Source: Bacteroidales bacterium UBA1199 (GTDB lineage: Bacteria; Bacteroidota; Bacteroidia; Bacteroidales; UBA932). From it: a stretch of DNA of 17,544 nucleotides. Position numbers and translations under genes: made by a program. Where the stretch lies: contig DBXZ01000048.1 in the NCBI GenBank assembly GCA_002309795.1, forward strand, positions 5,838-23,381, read 5' to 3'. Below, piece after piece: positions 14,594 to 17,544 of this stretch; position 1 is the first letter of the stretch, and each line of letters starts with the position of its first letter. The notes beneath the pieces are model-generated. The model was not told where the DNA came from. It worked only from the letters and a program-made list of their open reading frames with translations, and ran no database searches.

Positions 14594-15247
14594 ATGCTTA
14601 TCGGTTTTATTAAAGCCATCATCATTGGCGTCATGATCACCATTCCGCTCGGACCGGTGGGCGTGATGTGCATCCAGAAAACCATCAATAAGGGCCGCTG
14701 GGCTGGTTTTTCTTTCGGTCTGGGCTCGGCTTTCACGGATTTCATCTACTCGATAGTCGCCCTCTTCTCGCTTTCGTTCGTCAGTGCGTTTTTAGATCGG
14801 AACCGTATCTGGGTCATCCTGATCGGCGGCGTTATCATCACCTTTTTCGGCGTCCATCTGGCCTTAAGCAATCCGGTCAAGCAGTTCCGCCAGCAGCACA
14901 AGAAAACAATCACCATCCCTTCGCGGGAGCGGTTCAAGGATGCGCTGCAGGGTTTTGCCATGACCATCTCCAATCCTGGAGCACTGGTGATGGTCCTGGG
15001 CGCGTTCGCTTTTGCCGGCATCAGCCCTGAAACGGCGACCAACCCGCTTGCCATCGCATTGATGGTGCTGGGCGTCTTTTTGGGTGCGGCACTCTGGTGG
15101 TACGGTCTCAGTTTCCTCGTGAACTTGCTGCGCAAGCACTTCACGCTGCGCGGCATGTTGATTCTCAACAGAATCTCCGGCGCCATCATCTTTTTCCTTG
15201 GTATCGGAACTATCGTGCTCGGTGTCAGGGAGTTCCTGATGTTGTAA
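14594..15247 (+). CDS. LysE/RhtB-family transporter
   Basis: This 217-residue protein is almost wholly hydrophobic, with about six membrane helices. It begins with the LysE-type motif IPLGPVGVMCIQKTINKGR at about 17-35, followed by GSAFTDFIYS and, in the second half, GFAMTISNPGALV. The family exports amino acids or related small molecules. The substrate cannot be told, and distant relatives have other cargo. Length and the repeated glycine-proline motifs are normal. Its own promoter element lies 23 nt upstream. No intrinsic terminator is visible after the stop, only a T-rich stretch, so some read-through to the next gene is possible. Confidence 0.88.
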   Translation: MLIGFIKAIIIGVMITIPLGPVGVMCIQKTINKGRWAGFSFGLGSAFTDFIYSIVALFSLSFVSAFLDRNRIWVILIGGVIITFFGVHLALSNPVKQFRQQHKKTITIPSRERFKDALQGFAMTISNPGALVMVLGAFAFAGISPETATNPLAIALMVLGVFLGAALWWYGLSFLVNLLRKHFTLRGMLILNRISGAIIFFLGIGTIVLGVREFLML

Positions 15248-15265
15248 TTTTTTCTTCTTTTTTCG

Positions 15266-15296
15266 TTTCAACACAAGGGATTATTCCCTATCTTTG
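15266..15296 (+). promoter_or_regulatory. Promoter of the ATPase-sirtuin pair
   Basis: TTTC (15266-15269, one mismatch to TTTG), 19 nt, then TATCTTTG (15289-15296) match the Bacteroidetes promoter spacing. The start is expected near 15302, with a leader of about 30 nt. A small inverted repeat, AGGGA-TTAT-TCCCT, lies in the spacer. Confidence 0.68.
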
Positions 15297-15317
15297 TAAC
15301 AGAATTGTTTTTGTTAC
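15296..15317. promoter_or_regulatory. Inverted repeat GTAACA-N10-TGTTAC in the ATPase leader
   Basis: Perfect 6-bp arms GTAACA (15296-15301) and TGTTAC (15312-15317) are 10 nt apart, from the end of the -7 element into the leader. The placement suits a repressor operator. The arms are short, so chance is possible. Confidence 0.35.
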
Positions 15318-15332
15318 TGCAACCGATTAGTT

Positions 15333-16391
15333 ATGGAAATGCTTTTCCCTTTTGACAAGCCCGCTTCCGGCAATAAAGTGCTCGGACGCAAGGAAGAGAT
15401 CCAGGCTGTCATGGACACGCTGGTCGGCAAGCAGAAGGGGGTGGCGCTCTACGCTGCGCCCAAGAGTGGCAAGAATACCGTCGTCCGTGAGGCGCTTCAC
15501 CGTCTCAAGGCTTCCGGCTGGCAGTTCCGACTCTGCGAAATCGACCTTTTCAACGTCCGTACCCTTCCCGAATTCATCGATTGCTTCAAACGCAGGATGC
15601 TCGATTGCTACGACCAGATGAATCGGAACGCCATCCTGCCCTTCGCGGTGGAATCGGCCGATATCCCGGATGACAAGGTGCTGGATCTGCCCAGCATCAT
15701 CGCCAGGGAGTCCGGCTCCGTGCTCGTCGTCTACCTGCGTGAGTTCCAGAACGTTATTTCGATAGACGACAAGAGCTTCCGCCTGGAGGACTTGGTGAAG
15801 ACCTGGTTGCGCCAGACCAACGTGCGCTACATCATCACCGGCTCCGCCGTCAATATCATGAAGAGCGTCTTCGAAGAGAAGCAACTGTTCTACTATCTGA
15901 CCGACGTCGTCGACCTCAAGCCGATTCCGCAGAAATCGGTGATCGACTACATCACCAGTTCGTTCCTGAACGTGGGCCGCGTGATCGAACGGGAAGATGC
16001 GGAGGAAATCTGCCGGATTACGGGCGGCAATATGTGGTATGTGAAGATGATGTGTTCCATCTGCTACACGCTGCCCATCGGTTATGTCAACCGCAACGCC
16101 ATCCTGCAGACCCGGGATGCGCTGTTGCAGGTTTTTGCACCGCAGTTCCGTCATACGATGCTGGAACTGACCCCAAACCAGATCAATTTCCTGAGGGCTA
16201 TCTGCGACGGCGCCCGCCGGCTGAGCAGTTCCGAGATTCTCTCCCGATACCATCTCAACTCTTCCGCCAACGTGTTCCGCCTCAAAGATGCTTTCCGCAA
16301 CAAGGAACTCGTCACCTTCGACCGGAACGACGAGCCGCAGATTCTGGATCCGCTCTTCGAGTACTGGCTCAAGAACAAGTATTTTAAATAG
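15333..16391 (+). CDS. P-loop ATPase-like protein with degenerate Walker motifs
   Basis: This 352-residue protein resembles the ATPases often labelled archaeal-type or STAND-like AAA proteins. It has an N-terminal VLGRKEEI (17-23), a P-loop-like segment AAPKSGKNT (41-49), a central strand ending LREFQN (135-140), a sensor-like IITGS, and a C-terminal winged-helix-like region ending DPLFEYWLKNKYF. Two key positions differ from a classical site: the first glycine of GxxxxGK[ST] is A41 and the last S/T is N48; the Walker B aspartate position is R136 in REFQ. It may bind nucleotide weakly or act as a regulator. No membrane segment is visible. Its stop lies 2 nt before the sirtuin ATG, so the two are probably co-expressed. 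Function unknown. Confidence 0.8.
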   Translation: MEMLFPFDKPASGNKVLGRKEEIQAVMDTLVGKQKGVALYAAPKSGKNTVVREALHRLKASGWQFRLCEIDLFNVRTLPEFIDCFKRRMLDCYDQMNRNAILPFAVESADIPDDKVLDLPSIIARESGSVLVVYLREFQNVISIDDKSFRLEDLVKTWLRQTNVRYIITGSAVNIMKSVFEEKQLFYYLTDVVDLKPIPQKSVIDYITSSFLNVGRVIEREDAEEICRITGGNMWYVKMMCSICYTLPIGYVNRNAILQTRDALLQVFAPQFRHTMLELTPNQINFLRAICDGARRLSSSEILSRYHLNSSANVFRLKDAFRNKELVTFDRNDEPQILDPLFEYWLKNKYFK

Positions 16392-16393
16392 GT

Positions 16394-17089
16394 ATGAAAA
16401 AACTCGTGGTCCTTTCCGGAGCGGGCGTCAGTGCCGAAAGCGGCATCCGCACCTTCCGGGACAGCGACGGCTTGTGGGAGAACTATCCCGTTGAGGATGT
16501 CGCTTCAATCGACGGCTGGTATCGCAATCCCGGCCTGATGCTGCAATTCTACAACGAGCGCCGCCGGCAGCTCGAAGGGTGCCGGCCCAACCGCGCCCAC
16601 GAGATTATCGCCGAGCTGGAGCACTGGTTCGACGTGACCGTGGTCACGCAGAACGTGGACAATCTTCATGAGCGGGCGGGAAGCACGAAGATCATCCACC
16701 TGCACGGCGAGCTGACCAAGGTCCGCCCCGAGAATACGCTGGATTCCGGAGTGCAGGACATCGGCTACCGCGACATCAACCTGGGCGATACCGACCCGCA
16801 CGGCGTGCAGCTGCGGCCGCATATCGTCTGGTTCGGCGAGGCGGTTCCCGAGCTGGAGCGCGCGGCGCGTGCCGTGTCCAAGGCGGATATCCTGCTGATT
16901 ATCGGCACTTCGCTCAACGTTTATCCGGCCGCCGGTCTCTACCAGTATCTGCAGGTGGGCAATCCCATCTACCTGGTGGATCCCAAGCCCATCTCCATCC
17001 CGTACCGCTGGTTCCGCCAGATCCAGGCGCCGGCCACCGCGGGCATGGAGCAGCTCAAAAAGATTCTCGTTGAGCCTGAAGAAGAATAG
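16394..17089 (+). CDS. cobB: NAD-dependent protein deacylase (sirtuin, class III type)
   Basis: The 231-residue product has the sirtuin core: GAGVSAESGIRTFR at 9-22 (NAD binding), TQNVDNLHERAG from 85 (Q86, N87, D89), catalytic H104 in HLHGE, VWFGE, and GTSLNVYPAA. Y53-N-E-R56 matches the YxxR pair that recognises succinyl and malonyl groups in class III sirtuins, so a desuccinylase/deacetylase role is likely. The zinc-binding cysteine pairs expected after H104 are absent: the segment from ELTKVRPEN to LRPHIVWF has no cysteine. As far as I recall, this loss is shared by some Bacteroidetes sirtuins. It follows the ATPase gene by 2 nt and precedes ssrA. Confidence 0.93.
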   Translation: MKKLVVLSGAGVSAESGIRTFRDSDGLWENYPVEDVASIDGWYRNPGLMLQFYNERRRQLEGCRPNRAHEIIAELEHWFDVTVVTQNVDNLHERAGSTKIIHLHGELTKVRPENTLDSGVQDIGYRDINLGDTDPHGVQLRPHIVWFGEAVPELERAARAVSKADILLIIGTSLNVYPAAGLYQYLQVGNPIYLVDPKPISIPYRWFRQIQAPATAGMEQLKKILVEPEEE

Positions 17090-17105
17090 CCTGCGGATTT
17101 TTTTG

Positions 17106-17113
17106 TACCTTTG
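17106..17113 (+). promoter_or_regulatory. -7 element of the ssrA promoter
   Basis: TACCTTTG fits TAnnTTTG just after the sirtuin stop. A start near 17120 gives a precursor leader of about 20 nt before the mature tmRNA at 17141. No TTTG at -33 is visible. The leader holds a TTCGTCACA motif (17129-17137), the same as in the 10.6-kb cluster. Confidence 0.6.
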
Positions 17114-17140
17114 CCGCGTCGTTTGACATTCGTCACAATT

Positions 17141-17535
17141 GGGGATGTTCTGGTTTTGACGGTAAATGATGTCGGACGGTAAGCATGCCGAGCGTCGTGG
17201 CCCCGCTCGTAAATCTCAGACCGCAAGCCATAACTGGCAACTACAACTATGCACTCGCTGCCTAATCTGCCAAGCGGATTAGCTTAATCGCGCGGACCAG
17301 GTCCGTAGCGACGAGTATCCCGCCGGAGTTCCCGCCTTCCATCGCCGGCATTTGGGGTATCATCCAGGAAGGATGCGGGCGCCGACGCTTCTACAGCGTC
17401 CTAAGTTTCAGAAGCTAAGGGTTCGATGGCCCGCCTGCCGGCAGCCGTTCCCCTACAACCAAAGGCAGGATAAGCATGTAGAAGGCCTTCTGGCGCTTTA
17501 TTCGGACGGCGGTTCGACTCCGCCCATCTCCACAA
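17141..17535 (+). ncRNA. ssrA: Transfer-messenger RNA (tmRNA, 10Sa RNA)
   Basis: The 5' end GGGGATG pairs with the 3' end CATCTCC (7 pairs, one G-T) to form the tRNA-like acceptor stem. TTCTGGTTTTGACGG is the conserved 5' D-loop region, and GGCGG-TTCGACT-CCGCC is the T arm. A short reading frame lies at 17236-17265, preceded by the conserved ATAACT. The discriminator is A and the next bases are CAA, so the CCA end is not encoded exactly; the encoded mature end is 17532 and three bases would be replaced. The RNA rescues stalled ribosomes with SmpB. Pseudoknot domains should fill 17270-17480; I did not fold them. The length is normal. Confidence 0.96.
17236..17265 (+). other. tmRNA proteolysis-tag reading frame (GNYNYALAA, stop TAA)
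   Basis: After the conserved ATAACT the resume codon GGC begins nine codons giving G-N-Y-N-Y-A-L-A-A and a TAA stop. The length and the YALAA end match the Bacteroides tag GETNYALAA. The residues at positions 2-3 differ: N-Y rather than E-T or E-N. The C-terminal ALAA should still be recognised by ClpXP-type proteases. Confidence 0.9.
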
Positions 17536-17544
17536 AACTGGCTC

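Noticed and set aside
15333..17089. Calling the ATPase-sirtuin pair an antiphage defence system
   Set aside because: The sirtuin is a short housekeeping-type deacylase, there are no other defence genes or mobile elements nearby, and ssrA follows directly. The evidence supports only a hypothesis.

Overview
The window reads as chromosomal DNA of a GC-rich member of the Bacteroidales. The evidence is the complete Bat (aerotolerance) operon layout typical of Bacteroidetes, several promoters with the Bacteroidetes -7 element TAnnTTTG (one with a perfect TTTG-N19-TAnnTTTG arrangement), short AT-rich leaders without Shine-Dalgarno sequences, a fused DAHP synthase/chorismate mutase, and a tmRNA whose tag ends in the YALAA of Bacteroidetes tags. 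I cannot fix the genus. No mobile element, phage gene or CRISPR array is visible.

Region 1 (1-8858, plus strand) is one long tightly packed transcription unit: the 3' half of a MoxR AAA+ ATPase gene, a DUF58 protein, a small membrane-anchored Bat-operon protein, BatA, BatB, BatC and a BatD-BatE fusion. A bifunctional aromatic amino acid enzyme follows after only 5 nt. Most junctions overlap by 1-4 nt. MoxR and the von Willebrand A proteins (DUF58, BatA, BatB) probably form a chaperone or metal-dependent assembly machine at the inner membrane. BatC, BatD and BatE supply periplasmic and TPR scaffolding. The unit ends in a bidirectional hairpin that covers the last stop codon.

Region 2 (8893-10923) holds a minus-strand AMP-forming acyl-CoA synthetase. 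Next comes a 414-bp intergenic stretch with its promoter, an unusual cluster of TGTGAC[A/G]AA sites plus a 12-bp palindrome, and a tRNA-Lys(CTT) with its own promoter and terminator. A divergent promoter at its far end serves the next gene.

Region 3 (10924-14584) holds a 7TM-HD phosphohydrolase (PgpH-like, probably a cyclic-di-AMP phosphodiesterase). It converges with, and overlaps by 89 bp, an apolipoprotein N-acyltransferase gene on the minus strand.

Region 4 (14594-17544, plus strand) holds a LysE/RhtB-type exporter, a P-loop ATPase with degenerate Walker motifs in tandem with a zinc-less sirtuin, and the tmRNA gene ssrA, whose degradation tag reads GNYNYALAA. The most unusual signals are the intergenic TGTGAC cluster (with a 12-nt identical copy just before ssrA), the BatD-BatE fusion with its retained internal signal-like helix, the degenerate ATPase/sirtuin pair, the variant tmRNA tag and the overlapping convergent gene ends. 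I see no clear case of a wholly new system.
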